Source: Locusta migratoria
Taxonomy: Eukaryota; Arthropoda; Insecta; Orthoptera; Acrididae
Direction of reading: 5' to 3'
DNA: 64,000 nt
NCBI GenBank assembly: GCA_026315105.1
Contig: CM048748.1
Location: 25,928,078 to 25,992,077 of the forward strand
The notes beneath the pieces are model-generated. The model did no database searches, was not told where the DNA came from, and saw only the letters and a list, made by a program, of their open reading frames with translations. The translations under genes were made by a program, and so were the position numbers. Each line of letters starts with the position of its first letter. Position 1 is the first letter of the stretch. Positions 8,519-18,969 of this stretch are shown here, piece after piece.

Positions 8519-11500
8519 GTGTGTTCGTAGGTTTTACCGGCGAATATGCTGAGTGAAGATCTCTCGGGCGTGCAGCCGGATGGATTGATTGTTGTGGAAC
8601 GAATTTTCGATAGCGTAACGTGCCATCATCATCAGGTTACTCCCGCTGACTGAGGAGCTGGATTTTTCGCAAGGATGGGGCCCCTCCACGCCCACACCAA
8701 CGTGGTGACAATCACAAAAGTTCTACTGTCACCTCCGTAATTAAGTTAGTTTGCTAAGGTGGATCACGGGATGTGGGAACCGCGATGTTATCCGTACGTG
8801 TGGGCGCGATCACCCATTAATACGGTGCATCTGGAGATAGAATTGGTCGAAAGGTATACGAAGGGTAAAGGTATGTAAGGGCAGAGGAAAAAAAGTGCCA
8901 AGGCAAGAGCCAAGGGAAAAAAACCTCTGCGACAGTGGGGTAGGTATGAAGGGCAGTAGCGGTATGCTATCTGCGACAGATCATGCAAGGTTTGGTAATG
9001 TTAGTAATGGGTGTTTTCTCAGTAACATTAACTTTGCTAGGTTCGTCATAAAGAATCAGTCCGTTTTGATGCGAGGTTCTGCTGCAGCTGAGCTCCAGTG
9101 ATGCCTCCTGGGTCGGCTGCGGCAGTTTACCCATTAACATCGGCTGTGGCAGAATACCTGTAACATAGCCAAGTCTGTCTGTAGTTAGGCAGTTCGGTCA
9201 TAGAACTGGCTAAGTGTGCGGGACTGTTTAGGTTTGTTTGTGTTTTGTGCGATGAATATGGGTTCCCTGCTTTGCCTGTAGGTCGGCTGTGGGCTCAGCT
9301 GGCATTGCCAGTCAGATTGCTGTTTTGCAGGGGTTTGCCATGTTCATCGTGTTTGTGAGTTGGTGTTCCCTACGGCCGTAGGTGGTTAGTCTCTGAGGAG
9401 AAGTGTTTTTGGGCGATTATGTTTCCACCTATGGTTGTGATCGTAGTTCCCCAAGCGTAGGATGAAGGGGTTGTTCGAGTGTCTCGAGTTTCTGTATAGT
9501 CGTGTGGCGTGTTTCTTGAATACCACCGAGAGGCGCTCTAGGCGGTATTCATTGTGAAGGTCCACGGTGCGTGTGTATCATGGAGCGTTGCTAATGATGC
9601 GTAGTACCTTGTTCTGTATGAGCTGCAGGCGGCGCAGCCGTGTTGGCGCCGCGTATGCCCAGCACGGAGCACCGTACGTCATCAGAGGTCTAATATGTGT
9701 CATGTAGAGGTTCCTCGACACCCGGCTATTCAGTTTGCTTTCCCTGTTGAGCATCGGGTAGAGTTGTTTGAGCCTCGCGTTTGCTCTGTTGGTCATGTGT
9801 TGTATGTGGTCCCCCCATATGAGTTTCCGGTCCAGCCAGACACCAAGGTATTTGACTTTCTCGTATTGGGCGTGTATGTAGAGTAATTGGTCTACAGTAT
9901 TGGTGTTTGCGCAGGTGTTTCGGTCTTCGTGTGAACAGAACTGCCTCACACTTGTCGACGTTGACTTTAACACGCCATTTCTCCAACCAAGGTTCGGCAG
10001 TTCTGAGTGCTGTCTGTAGGCGTGAGTTAATGTTTGATGGCTTCCAATCTTGCGCCATGATGGCGGTGTCATCTGCGTAGATTGCAGTAATCGTGTTATG
10101 TGTGGATGGAAAATCATTAATGTACAGGTTAAACAAGAGGGGCCCAGGGATGCTGCCTTGGGGTACTCCGGCTTGAATACCATGTCGTGTAGACTGTTTG
10201 CCCTGCACGTCAGTGTTGAAGCTTCTGTTGTTGAGATATGAGTGTATGAGATGCACGAGTCCGTCGGGAAACGCGGCGTCGTTAAGTTTGCGTATACGGC
10301 CGTTGTGCCAGAGACGATCGAAAGCTTTTTCGATGTCCAGGAACACCGCCCCAGTGGCTTTGTTTTTGTTGTAGCCGTCTGTTATGTGTTCAACTACGCG
10401 GAGGAGTTGTTGTGTTGTGGAGTGGTGATTCCTAAATCCGAATTGCTCCGGTCTTAGGGTGTCATTGGTGATGCAGTGCCGAGTGAGACGTTTAAGTATT
10501 ACCTTCTCAACTATCTTACTGAGCGAGCTCAGCAGACTGATGGGTCGGTAATTTTGTGGGAGGGAGTTGTCTTTCCCTGGCTTCCTGAACATCAGGACCT
10601 TGGCCGCCTTCCAAAACGCGGGGAAGTGTTGGTATTGCAGGATGGCATTTGTGATGTGTGTCAGGTACTCTAGTGCTCTATCCGTGAACTCCTGGAGAAC
10701 CCGGTTTTGAATGCCATCATGGCCAGGCGCTTTTCTGGCTGTGGTGTGCTTGATGGCCCATGTGATTTCATGTGTGCTAGTACGTCTAATTTCGTTGCGC
10801 GGAGGCTGGGCCATGAAGCGTGTGATCGCCTGGTCCGTCTCTAGTGTGAACACTGGGTCGGAAGGAGCCAGGTTCGGTGTGAATGACGCTGCTAGTGTTT
10901 GGGCCATTAGCTCAGCTTTCTCTTCCGCTGAGTATGCTGGGCCGTTTGGTCCCTGTAAGGTAGGCGTGTAGTGTTTCTCCCTAGTGAAGTGTCTGGCCAG
11001 AGCCCACACTCCAGGACGTGTGGTATCAAGTCCAGCGAGTTTCTGGTCCCATTGTGTCGTTTTGAATGTTGTTATTTTACCCCGTATGATACCCTGTAGC
11101 CTGTTGACGTGATGTTTATACACCGGACGCCTGGTACGCTGCCAGTATCTCCTGAGTCGGTTTCTCATTGAGATAAGGCCCAGGATTTCCTGGGGCAGGG
11201 CCGCTGAGTGTTGTTGTGTGGCACGTAATAGTATGGATTCGGCTATTGCGTCTTGGACAGCAGTTGTGAGGACTTCAACAGCTTCATCAATTTGTTCTGT
11301 TTGTGTAATCTCGTGAGTATCAGGAATACGATTATCAAGCGTTTCCTTGAACAGAGCCCAATTTGCGCGCTTGTAATTTAGTATCCTGCGTGGTTCATTG
11401 TACTGCAGTGTTTCTTCCGTGTGAAGTATAATGGGGGTGTAGTTGGAAGGCAGATCGTTTACAACCTCAAGGTTGAGGGTAACTGTTATGCCCTTGATGA

Positions 11501-11834
11501 GAGCCATGTCTATCACGTCTGGCCTTTGATTCCTTTGATAAGGAATATAAGTCGGTTCAACCGGTGCAAGTGTGATGTAGTTTCTGCCTAGTGAGTGTTC
11601 GTACAGTTTTTTGCCGTTGCGATTTTGTCTGATTGAGTTCCAGTCGCGGTGTTTTGCGTTCAGATCTCCAGCGGCAAGCGCTGGACCGGCGGCTGTGCTA
11701 TATATTCCTGCGGTCACCCCCCTCCACTGACTTCGAGTGCGGACACCGGGATGCTGCGGTGGTGGAGGTAGCTCCTGCTCTGGACTCGAATGGCGGACCT
11801 CAGTTTGCGTTCTGCCTTCGCTGTGCTCGGTGTT
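8519..11834 (-). mobile_element. Jockey-type LINE inserted in a Tigger-like transposase
   Basis: A 3316-bp minus-strand non-LTR retrotransposon bounded by an exact 11-bp duplication of the target, CTTTAGCTCTT, at 8508-8518 and 11835-11845. It keeps part of the endonuclease, the RT and a C-terminal region, then about 870 bp of 3' UTR. It has no poly-A tail. ORF1 and the first part of the endonuclease are missing, so it is 5'-truncated or rearranged. Confidence 0.85.
9388..11717 (-). pseudogene. Jockey-type endonuclease/reverse transcriptase, frameshifted
   Basis: The first frame (11717 down to about 9890) opens in the endonuclease at AGDLNAKHRDWNS. It passes KAPGHDGIQNRVL, the RT signatures FRNHHSTTQQLLRV, FLDIEKAFDRLWH and GVPQGSIPGPLLFNLYIND, and the catalytic motif YADDTAIMA, which is intact. 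Near 9870-9900 the reading shifts to another frame with KYLGVWLDRKLIWGDHI and THIRPLMTYGAPCWAYAA, then meets a stop (TGA where TGG is expected, 9576-9578). It can be followed on through HRWKHNRPKTLLLRD to about 9388. At least one frameshift and one stop make it a pseudogene. The missing endonuclease N-terminus agrees with the 5' truncation. The family is clear; the exact clade (Jockey or a close relative) is inferred. Confidence 0.85.
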
Positions 11835-11845
11835 CTTTAGCTCTT

Positions 11846-12087
11846 ATTTGTTTATGCCACTGAAATAAAACCTCTTCTGAAAATATGAACCTTTTCCCAT
11901 TCTTCTTAGAGATTTCATTGCGTTGCTTGATGCTTGAATGGAACAAAATGTAGTCAACGTTTTTTACCGGCACTCGAATTTTTAATTTGGCCACTTTGGG
12001 CAGTTTAAAGCATGCAGCGCGAGCACGAAAACACTCAAGACGCATTGGACAAAGCTTTTGACTTTGAAACCAGGCTGTGGCAGCCAT
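11846..12087 (-). pseudogene. Tigger-like transposase N-terminal relic
   Basis: Minus-strand reading includes VAKLKIRVPVKNVDYIL and FSEEVLFQWHKQIRAK. The second segment fits the start of the CENP-B HTH domain (EEAL..WF.Q.RAK), and the first loosely fits the preceding pipsqueak-like HTH. The reading stops at the 11-bp duplication bordering the inserted LINE and resumes at 8518. Alone it would be unassignable; its position makes the call reasonable. Confidence 0.55.
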
Positions 12088-12591
12088 CGAATGAAAACAT
12101 TAGATACACTTATCGCGTCTCCCCTGTCCTAGCCAAGCCGACACTGCATCACAACAGTGCGTTAACTATTGAACACTTGGCTTCGACTGGTGTACCGACA
12201 ACAGGCGGATAGTGTTTGGCGCCGCACTCTCATCGTCTGTATCTGCGCGGCATGAACCAATACTGTACGTACTGTACTTCTAAGAAGTTCCAATAGATGG
12301 CGATGTCATGAAACCACGCAATACGAACAAGAAACACGCTAAATCTCGAATCAACACACGTTACAATTGACGACGCTCAGACTTTTGACACGCAAGAGTG
12401 CACTGATTCATTCACGCTGTTCGTTATTTGGAAGTTTTGATTGTTGTTGGGGAACATTTTATGGTGTCCGTGTCCGTTTTTGAGAATGTCCGCTAATCGG
12501 AATAATTTTAGCATAAGGCCTAATGTTGTTTTGCAGGGGAATTTTAAAATGTCCGCTATTGGGAAGTGTCCGTTAAGGGAAGTTTTAATGT

Positions 12592-12880
12592 ATGTTACAT
12601 ACACAAATTATTTTTAAAAAAAAAACTTTTTTCTGTGAATAACAATTCGTATGAGAGCGACCATTATATTTTTCCTGAATTTTACCGTTATCTGCTGAAT
12701 AATTGAAACCGTTAATGATAATTATAGGTAGGTTAAATAAATGGTTGCCATGACGTGCGACGCTGGAGAGTACGCTAACAAGTGGCGGCAAAAGGGAGCA
12801 AGCTGGCCGGTGATCAGCATGAAAGCCCTGTACACACGAATGCACCACGAGAAGAAAACTCCATAAATAGACTCCATACT
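12592..12880. other. Unassigned non-coding DNA
   Basis: Short stretch right of the Tigger-like end. I see no gene or element boundary here. Confidence 0.35.
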
Positions 12881-12889
12881 CTGTCTCTG

Positions 12890-13345
12890 AAACCTCTATT
12901 TAAGCGGCCAGGCCATATGCATTTAAACACAATTTTTGTGCTCTTAAAAAAAAAATCACCTTTTGAGGTTTCTCCAGCAGCAGAACGGACGGTTGTGTCT
13001 GCGAAGTTGTTCCACCTTTCAAAGCCTTTACTCCAAATGGAGATAAGACTGGTTGGACGACATTTCCTTGCAAACATACAAAAATGAATCCAAGGACGAA
13101 TTGTGGAGTGAACATGTCCCGGATAAATATGAAAATTACAAAACATTACGCTACTATGAAACTTCCTGGCAGATTAAAATTGTGTGCCGGAACCGGAACT
13201 CGAACCTGGGACCTTTGTCTTTCGCGGGCAATTTTAATTTTTATCTGCCAGGAAGTTTCATATCAGTGCACACTCCGCTGATGCAGAGTGAAAGTTTCAT
13301 TCTGATTACCCTACTATGTTTGGCTCCACATATATTTGTCAAATT
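12890..13345. repeat. Dispersed repeat, inverted copy at 43.6-43.9 kb
   Basis: Sequence around CCTTTTGAGGTTTCTCCAGC, GAAGTTGTTCCACCTTTCAA and TATGTTTGGCTCCACATATA matches the reverse complement of 43640-43925. The copy here is interrupted by a fold-back element at 13159-13310 that the 43.6-kb copy lacks. Neither strand gives a protein family I can name. Confidence 0.65.
13159..13310 (+). mobile_element. Small tRNA-bearing fold-back element
   Basis: The two sides are mutually inverted. AAACTTCCTGGCAGATTAAA opens it, and TTTTTATCTGCCAGGAAGTT lies on the far side, followed by a conserved extension ending GAAAGTTTCATTCTG. The left arm holds an antisense tRNA-like B-box (GGAACTCGAACC). It is flanked by an exact 8-bp repeat CTACTATG (13151-13158 and 13311-13318). 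A larger member is at 52303-52648. Confidence 0.68.
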
Positions 13346-14080
13346 TCATTAAAAAACTAATTTGTTGAAGAATAAGTATCGCTCAAGATTAACGACAGCC
13401 CACTTCGGAGACACTATTCGCATAAGCTGATACGCGTGTGAACCTAACTTTAAGAAACAGGCTGAAGACCGCAAATGTAATTTCTTGCATTGATTTTTAA
13501 CACAGATATCTACAGTTCGTAATATTTCGTAATTTTTAGTGAAAATTAAACAAAAAAAAATGGTATGTTTAATGTATGACTACTGGATTATTCAGTAGTC
13601 TGACTACACATTTTATTTAATACTTAATGTGATTAAAAATAAGTAAATAGCAAATAATGTAACTTTTACTGTATTATTATACATTTTTATTTCGCATTTT
13701 TTGTATTTCGTATTAAAGACTGAAAATTAAAATACGAAATTGATAAAGAATGTGGTTTTACTTCTGGACCTCGATAAAAATGTTCAAAAGTATCCGGACA
13801 CCTTGCAAGATAACTTGCCGACCTCCGATGTAGAGGTTCTCCAATAGCGGTATGGCACCCCATCAGTCTTGTCTTGTACCTCAGGCCAGGGCGATCTAAA
13901 TATAATTACAGATACATATTTCGTCTCGATATGCCCTAGATATTGAACAGAAGGAGAGGCATTGAAATATGTGCCGCAGACGGTATTTTAATTGTCCCTA
14001 TCCTATATATATATATATCGAGACAAAATATCTCTAGAAGTTTATTATTTCACACGACCTCTGACAAAGTGCGCCGAATA
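13346..14080. other. Unassigned AT-rich DNA
   Basis: Very AT-rich sequence with short A and T runs and an AT dinucleotide run near 14010. No coding motif or element end recognised. Confidence 0.4.
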
Positions 14081-14100
14081 GACCTTTAAGATTAACGTAA

Positions 14101-14346
14101 ATGAACTATTAACTACAGTGACCCTGTGCTTAGAAATAGGCACCTCTCCCAACTATGAACCGCTGAGACCTGCGATACGTATCCTGCAAATTTTGTGCGA
14201 GCTCTTCCTTTGGCGTGTCATCAAAAACCTGGTCACGTTTCGTTGGATATCAAGAATATAGTCAAACCACTTTCCTTTCCAAGCGAGTTTGAATCGAGAT
14301 AATAGGAAGATTTCTGGAGGATTGAGATCCACCGAGTAAGGTGGTT
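14101..14346 (-). pseudogene. mariner transposase C-terminal fragment (inverted)
   Basis: Minus strand reads PPYSVDLNPPEIFLLSRFKL then KGKWFDYILDIQRNVTRF. This is the mariner block around the third catalytic Asp (YSPDLxPxDFFLF..LK) and the following GxxF. The third Asp position reads Glu here. Only the C-terminal part survives. It faces a second fragment at 14619-14885 across a SINE. Confidence 0.65.
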
Positions 14347-14414
14347 GTTAAAGTTGCGTCGCCTCCTTTTTCCCTGGTACTGTTAACGATATTAACTGTA
14401 TGTAGGCAAGCGTT

Positions 14415-14610
14415 GCGCGCGGGAGTAGCCGAGCGGTCTGGGGCGCAACGCTGCGGATCGCGAGGCCTCTAGCGTCCGGGGTTCGAATCCCGCGTTGGGA
14501 ATTTATGTTTGTGCCGTCTTTAGTATGACGTAGCTTATAAGTAGTCTGTAAGTTTAGGGACTGATGACCCCGTAGTAAAGTCCCATAAGCTTTACAAACA
14601 TTTGAACATT
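14415..14610 (+). mobile_element. tRNA-derived SINE, variant head
   Basis: The tail is that of the common family (TTTAGGGACTGATGACCCCG, TTTACAAACATTTGAACATT). The head differs: GGGAGTAGCCGAGCGGTCTG, with B-box GGGGTTCGAATCCC. This suggests a head exchange, or a second tRNA source, in a shared-tail family. Confidence 0.85.
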
Positions 14611-14618
14611 CGTCATGC

Positions 14619-14885
14619 AACTTGAACACCCACCATACTTGATAGATCTCAATCCTCTAGACTTCTTCCTATTTCATCGACTCAAATGCTTTGAAAGGAA
14701 GGAGATTTGACGACAAACTTGGAATTCAACGAAAGGTGACATTGCTTTTGAACACCATGCCAAAGGAAGAAGTCGTGCGAAGTTTCCTAGGCTGTACCGC
14801 AAACCTCAGCGGTGCATAGTTAGGGGAGATGACAATTTCGAAGAACAGTATGTAACTGTAGTTCATAGTACATCCACGTTACAGG
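14619..14885 (+). pseudogene. mariner transposase C-terminal fragment
   Basis: Plus strand reads HPPYLIDLNPLDFFLFHRLK, then after a frameshift GRRFDDKLGIQRKVTLLLNT and MPKEEVVRSF. This is the C-terminal mariner block, including the third catalytic Asp in the NPLDFF motif. A frameshift and stops rule out function. The upstream two-thirds of the gene is absent. Confidence 0.7.
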
Positions 14886-15180
14886 ACTATTCATCAAACT
14901 TTGTCACAGATTGTATTTATGTCACCTAAATCTGAGATACAATGTAGAATTCTTCCCATAATCGTTCATTGCTCGGGTGCCATTCTGTTATTGGAGGGCC
15001 TCGTAAATGATACGTATTGCATAGTGGAACATGACGCAGAACTGATCTATACTTACTGACATGCAATGGAACTCTCGTATAGAAAGTATCAAGATCACTT
15101 TCGCAGGTAGCTACGCGCAACCCAGAGCTTTTGAAATTGAACGTTTCGTAGAAGAGCTAAAAATAGATTGGCAGTACGTA

Positions 15181-15378
15181 GGTGAAGTAGCCGAGCGGTC
15201 TAAAGCGTTTCGCTGCGGAGCGCGCGGTTGCTCGCCGTGGAGGTTAGTCCTCCCTGGGGCATGGGTGTGTGTGTGTTTGTCCTTACGTTAGTTTACCTAG
15301 GTTTAAGTAGTTTGTAAGCTACGGACTGATGACCACGCAGTTTGGTCCGATAGATTTACAAACATTTCAACATTTTGA
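15181..15378 (+). mobile_element. tRNA-derived SINE, GT-containing subfamily
   Basis: Head GAAGTAGCCGAGCGGTCTAA and a GGGCATGGGTGTGTGTGTGT segment, then GTTTAAGTAGTTTGTAAGCT, ACGGACTGATGACCACGCAG and a final TTTACAAACATTTCAACATT. The internal GT run is the feature that is hugely expanded in the copy at 51098-51296. Confidence 0.8.
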
Positions 15379-15489
15379 AACTCGTAAGTGACCATGCGGC
15401 TGAACTAAAATTTGAATATTCCAACGGCTATGTTGGAATACTATCGAGCGACCATACTGGAATCCGCACTATGAGTCTTTGAACTGCCA

Positions 15490-16210
15490 TTCGAGATTCC
15501 AGAAGATATAGTGGTAAATACTTTACAAATATATGGACGTTTTCTCAGCCCTGTTCCCGAAAAAATTGACCACTTAACAAAGTGCGGATCGACCTTGCAA
15601 AACACGTCCCGTACTACCTCACTATTAGAGGTTGTTGAGCCACAATCATTTACGACGGGCATCCAAAGACCTGTTCGGTGTGCGGCAAGGAGGGTCTCAC
15701 ACATTCACAAAGCATCCAAAGGAGAGTCACACAAGTTCTGACGGATGAATCTGCACCAAAACAACTCTTACCTACGCAGCCGCTATTCGGAAGGATTCTC
15801 CGTCGCACGATACTACCAAATGATGGACGATCCCGCAGCAGACATTACACAAGTAGATGACAGTGCGACAAAGATTCCGGTCGAGGATACCGCAACGGAA
15901 CAACCACAACAGGTGACCGACATAGCCACTGTGGAGACGGCTATGAACATCGATCGGCTGGTGCCACCGACGGCAGCTTTTGTGCCCAACACTCCAGATC
16001 TCTACACGGCATGCGGACAAGGAAGTACGACAGTGCAAGGAGAGATATCCGCAAAACGACAAAGGAAACTACGTCGCACACCATCGGTAGATAGCTTTCT
16101 TCGCCACAATGGCGAGTACTGGGGTCTCTACCTTCAACGCTGAACGTTATGGTCACCGCCACACCAGCGAGACCATCACTGGCGTTCTCCTGGAAGTCCC
16201 ACAACTTGTG
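15490..16210 (+). pseudogene. Possible LINE ORF1 relic with zinc knuckle
   Basis: Plus-strand frames give VVNTLQIYGRFLSPVPEKID, then, shifted, KTCSVCGKEGLTHSQ, then a hydrophilic Pro/Thr-rich stretch (PTAAFVPNTPDLYTACGQGS) ending in a basic run KRQRKLRRTPSVDSFLR near 16100. YG..., followed by a CxxC...H-type knuckle, is the arrangement of gag-like ORF1 proteins of some LINEs. The knuckle has lost its expected His and final Cys. No matching RT follows, so this is an orphan relic if the call is right. Confidence 0.42.
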
Positions 16211-17439
16211 TAACGCCTCGTTTGTATTTCAGTTAATATTTTTAATTATTTAGTAGTCAACTTTCGTAATTTGAAAGTTAGAACTCAAACTATTGTGAAT
16301 ATTAATTTAACAGTAGGTCAAAGTGATTACGGGAGTACCAGCATGGAGGGCGAATAAGATCGCAGTTATTTGTTCCTTGGGGTCATATAAAAACAAAATT
16401 TCCGCGTTGTTAAAGTCAGTCTCATGGTTTAGCCGAATAAATCTATGAAATGTGTGTGATACGCGTTACTATACTTTGTTAATGGACTTTGTACGAGAGA
16501 TTTAGTACCGCGTAATAGTTTTGTGACCGGTACTAACAGTATCGAAATCAGTCATTACGGTCGATACTTAATATCAGTCGAATGATTATGTGCTGGTTTA
16601 GGAGTGGATTTGACTTGTTAATTACAGAAACTACAATTTGGGACTTGATCGAACTTATCTTCGATATTAGGAACATTTCATCCATATCATTACATTCAAA
16701 AGTGACCGAATATATTCGAAGAATCTAGAAAAAGTTACGTGTGTGTACGTTAATTTATTTACATAATATTATCTTTGACTGAAAGAACTGACGTGTGTAA
16801 ACACTCGGACTGTTTCCACAGGAATTTGACATGCGGTAATATTAAGTGCAGTACTTTCAAGTTTATGAACTACGTAATATAATTCCAGGGCGTGAACTTT
16901 AATCAGAAACTTTTAATTATGCAGATCTCGCGGTTTTATGTACTGTTTGATAGATGTTAGAGTTTTGCAAGGCAACGCGCCTGTTGTCTCTGGATGTAAT
17001 TTATATAGTAAATTACGGATATAAGTAGTGGAGCCTAATACTATTTAAATCCAAACCCATTTACTAAAAGAGGGAACAGTTAGTTAATTTCGATACCGAG
17101 CAAGCGTCTGTTGTGGTACTCCTGCCAATGGAAGCATTAATTTAAAGAAATTAACATTAACAGCCGGGCATATCATGCTTCGTACATTAGTTTTTGTGAG
17201 GTTTAACAAGAGGAATGCCACACTTGGCACAGTATAAATACGGCGATATCGGCTGAGACTGAAACACGGGGCTCCTCTTGGACAAACGTAGCTGACGACA
17301 TTGGAGAAATACATCCTCCGCTGTGGGCTCCACGGCCGAGGCAACACCAGTCAATCATAGGAGAAGTTTGCCGCATCAGCGACGACAATGTACGCATGCT
17401 ATGCACGTCCAACAAGTAGAACGGCAACAAGCCTTCCGC
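16211..17439. other. Unassigned AT-rich DNA
   Basis: No recognisable coding domain or element terminus in about 1.2 kb. The short ORFs near 17100-17500 are not supported by any motif. Confidence 0.4.
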
Positions 17440-17533
17440 ACGTGGCATATCCATGAGGAGGGTAGTCTTGATCCGTGACCGAAATAACATTCGGTCACGG
17501 ATCAAGACTACCCTCCTCATGGATATGCCACGT
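17440..17533. repeat. Perfect 44-bp palindrome with 6-base loop
   Basis: The left arm 17440-17483 starts ACGTGGCATATCCATGAGGA and is the exact reverse complement of 17490-17533; the loop is ATAACA. All 44 positions pair. No known element ends are attached to it. Confidence 0.95.
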
Positions 17534-17642
17534 GTATATATATCGCTCTGTTACAAGAAGTATACATCGAAGACTTCCAGCTTTTCTATCGTTACAAAAG
17601 TTTATCACCAGCAACTGGTAGTCTAATAGCGACACTCCTTAA

Positions 17643-18963
17643 GGGGGAGACGGAAGGCAACTGGGCTCAAAAATTCGATTTTTAGATTTTAGCGTATTTG
17701 AAATGCCTGGTATTTCCTGCGTGAAACAGTTTTTGTTTTATATAAATGCGACAATTTTTTCGTGAGTTACAGTGGTTTTACTGGCACTCTGTGCAGTCCG
17801 ACCACGCCTTCCGTTTTGCGCCAAGCGGAGGAAATGCACACAGCATTCTTTTACTCCTTGCATATTATTTTATGCTTCTGTTGTTTTTATCGCTTCAATA
17901 TGTCCTACCCTGTATCCACTATCGATACTTTTTGTTCCGTTCGTGTTTGTTATTGTTTTCGAACGTTATTGGTTGAACTTGGTGAAGATTACAGAATTAT
18001 TATGGCTTGGCCATAAGAAGAAATGTAGAAAATTTGGAAAACATGAAACAAACTTTAAGGGCTATCTATTTCTATAAGCTATCCACAAATGCAAATGCAC
18101 TCTTTGCCCAAATGGTTCTGACAATTGGTGCAAGTACAGGAGAAGTGACACATATGACGACAAACATTTTTTATCTGCAGCAGTAGTGAATGAAATTAAA
18201 CTTACAGTTAGAGGCCTTTGTAAATATACCTTGTTGAAGAAATGTCTTCATGGGAAAACCCAAAATTTAAATGAATATGTAAATTCTGTGATTTGAATCC
18301 GGTTACCAAAAACTGTATTTGTTCAGATCACAACCCTCAAATTTGGTGTTTCTGATGCTATTTTATGCTTCAATGATGGTGTATCTAGAAAATTTGATGT
18401 TTTGGAATTATTGGGCATACAATCTAGTGGAAATGCTGCAAAATCCTTGGTGCAAAGCCGATATTGCTAATTTAAAATCCACAAAAGAAGCTAGATAGAG
18501 AAAAGGGACCAAGAGAAGAAAAGATCAAAATGATTCAGATGATGCTCATTATGGTGCAGAAAAATATTAGTAGGAACTTATTCTCATCAATAACTGTACT
18601 AGAATTGCAATTTTAAAATTTAAATTGATTTTTCTCAAAACTACATGTTTTTACTTTCAGATACCATTATTTGATAAACTAATGGGGTTAAAAAGATGAA
18701 ATTTGGTCTTTTTGTACTGAAGATGGTAATAAAGCATTACAAGTAAATTGAAAACCACAAAACAACTGCTTTATAATAATTAATGTACTAAAAAAGTTAA
18801 ATTTTACTAGTGAAAGAATACAAAAAATTCTTGTAAATTGTGACATATGTTTATGCAGGAAAAATTTTGTCGCTTTACCACTTTGTTCCTTTGAAAAGTG
18901 TACCTATTCAAAGGGTAAAATAGCATTGGCAGAATAGGGATAAAAATTGCCTTCCGTCTTCCC
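17643..18963 (+). mobile_element. TTAA-flanked DNA transposon with relic transposase
   Basis: Ends: GGGGGAGACGGAAGGCAA on the left and, inverted, GGGAAGACGGAAGGCAA on the right. Each is flanked by TTAA (17639-17642 and 18964-18967). TTAA duplications are typical of Kolobok and piggyBac superfamilies; the coding relic does not look like piggyBac. 1321 bp, internally deleted. Confidence 0.75.
18022..18480 (+). pseudogene. Transposase C-terminal relic (Mutator-like/Kolobok-like type)
   Basis: Plus-strand frames yield MKQTLRAIYFYKLSTN, then CTLCPNGSDNWCKYRRSDTY, AAVVNEIKLTVRGLCKYTLL, CLHGKTQNLNEYVNSVI, a stop where a Trp may be expected, RLPKTVFV and AILCFNDGVSRKFDVLELLG. The series (K.AI.AI.FHKLST, CP.G.D.WCKY, C.HG.TQN.NE..NS.IW.R.PK) is a recurrent C-terminal region in invertebrate transposase-like proteins usually labelled Mutator-like transposase. 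The TTAA flanks suggest a Kolobok-type element instead. Frameshifts and stops make it non-functional, and the catalytic N-terminal part is missing. Confidence 0.65.
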
Positions 18964-18969
18964 TTAAGG

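Larger units (their letters stand above)
7938..12590 (-). mobile_element. pogo/Tigger-like DNA transposon, split by two insertions
   Basis: The left end begins CAGTAAAACTTCTGAATAAC and the inverted right end CATTAAAACTTCCCTTAACG, both continuing into GGACAC. A GTCCGCTATT motif recurs just inside each end. Transposase fragments lie on the minus strand near both ends. A SINE (8124-8315) and a Jockey-type LINE (8519-11834) interrupt it. Without them the element would be about 1.1 kb, so most of the DDE domain is missing. I could not confirm a TA duplication: the left flank reads AA and the right TA. Confidence 0.72.

Noticed and set aside
15745..16143. An intact small host gene
   Set aside because: The frame continues, with shifts, from a zinc-knuckle segment upstream and looks like LINE ORF1 debris. 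There are no splice or promoter signals.
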